DNA of 14,729 nucleotides from JACKII01 sp963974445. GTDB lineage: Bacteria; Pseudomonadota; Alphaproteobacteria; Bin95. Position 1 is the first letter of the stretch; the number at the start of each line of letters is the position of its first letter. The translations under genes were made by a program, and so were the position numbers. Shown one piece after another: positions 14,666-14,729 of the stretch. Under the pieces are notes generated by a model. It searched no databases. It saw only the letters and a list, made by a program, of their open reading frames with translations, and had not been told where the DNA came from. The stretch spans positions 1-14,729 of the forward strand of contig CAXBDI010000100.1 of assembly GCA_963974445.1 (NCBI GenBank), in the 5' to 3' direction.

Positions 14666-14729
14666 ATACTGGCTATAGAGGTGGTCCTGGTCGTTTGGAC
14701 AGGTTGGCAGCTTTTCTAAGGTGTATTCC

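Overview
The window reads as a high-GC alphaproteobacterial chromosome, probably Rhodospirillales-like. This is judged from the core order secG-pyrG-kdsA-eno-ftsB-pdhA-pdhB-pdhC, from an E1-beta subunit that carries its own lipoyl domain, and from strong G/C third-position use. No rRNA, tRNA, CRISPR array or complete insertion sequence was seen.

Layout. (1) 1-390, minus strand: the 5' part of a small exported Met/Lys/Asp repeat protein, with four perfect 39-bp repeats and a fair promoter and ribosome binding site. (2) 390-888: no convincing gene, but a 97-bp long inverted repeat. (3) 889-3246: a lone TRAP-type solute-binding protein followed by a class III CaiB/BaiF CoA-transferase, with a five-codon ORF between them that holds the only good ribosome binding site. 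(4) 3413-8580: secG and pyrG (ATGA overlap), then a type II toxin-antitoxin pair whose ParE/RelE-like toxin is split by a frameshift, then kdsA, eno and ftsB. (5) 8593-12731: pyruvate dehydrogenase E1-alpha, lipoyl-E1-beta and an E2 that appears to carry two tandem peripheral subunit-binding domains; no E3 (lpd) gene lies in the window. (6) 12732-14729: a strong hairpin, then an accessory-looking tail with lower GC and larger gaps, carrying an MtfA-like zinc peptidase, short direct repeats and a divergent RidA-family protein.

Functionally, enolase makes phosphoenolpyruvate, which KdsA uses to build KDO for lipopolysaccharide, and pyruvate formed from it feeds the PDH complex to give acetyl-CoA. 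CTP synthase supplies the CTP needed to activate KDO. SecG and FtsB serve secretion and division. The toxin-antitoxin pair sits as an insert between pyrG and kdsA. Most of the window is ordinary core genome. The points most worth a second look are the frameshifted toxin whose altered reading frame ends in an ATGA overlap with kdsA, the doubled binding domain in E2, the identical 39-bp coding repeats, and the RidA homologue without the usual arginine.
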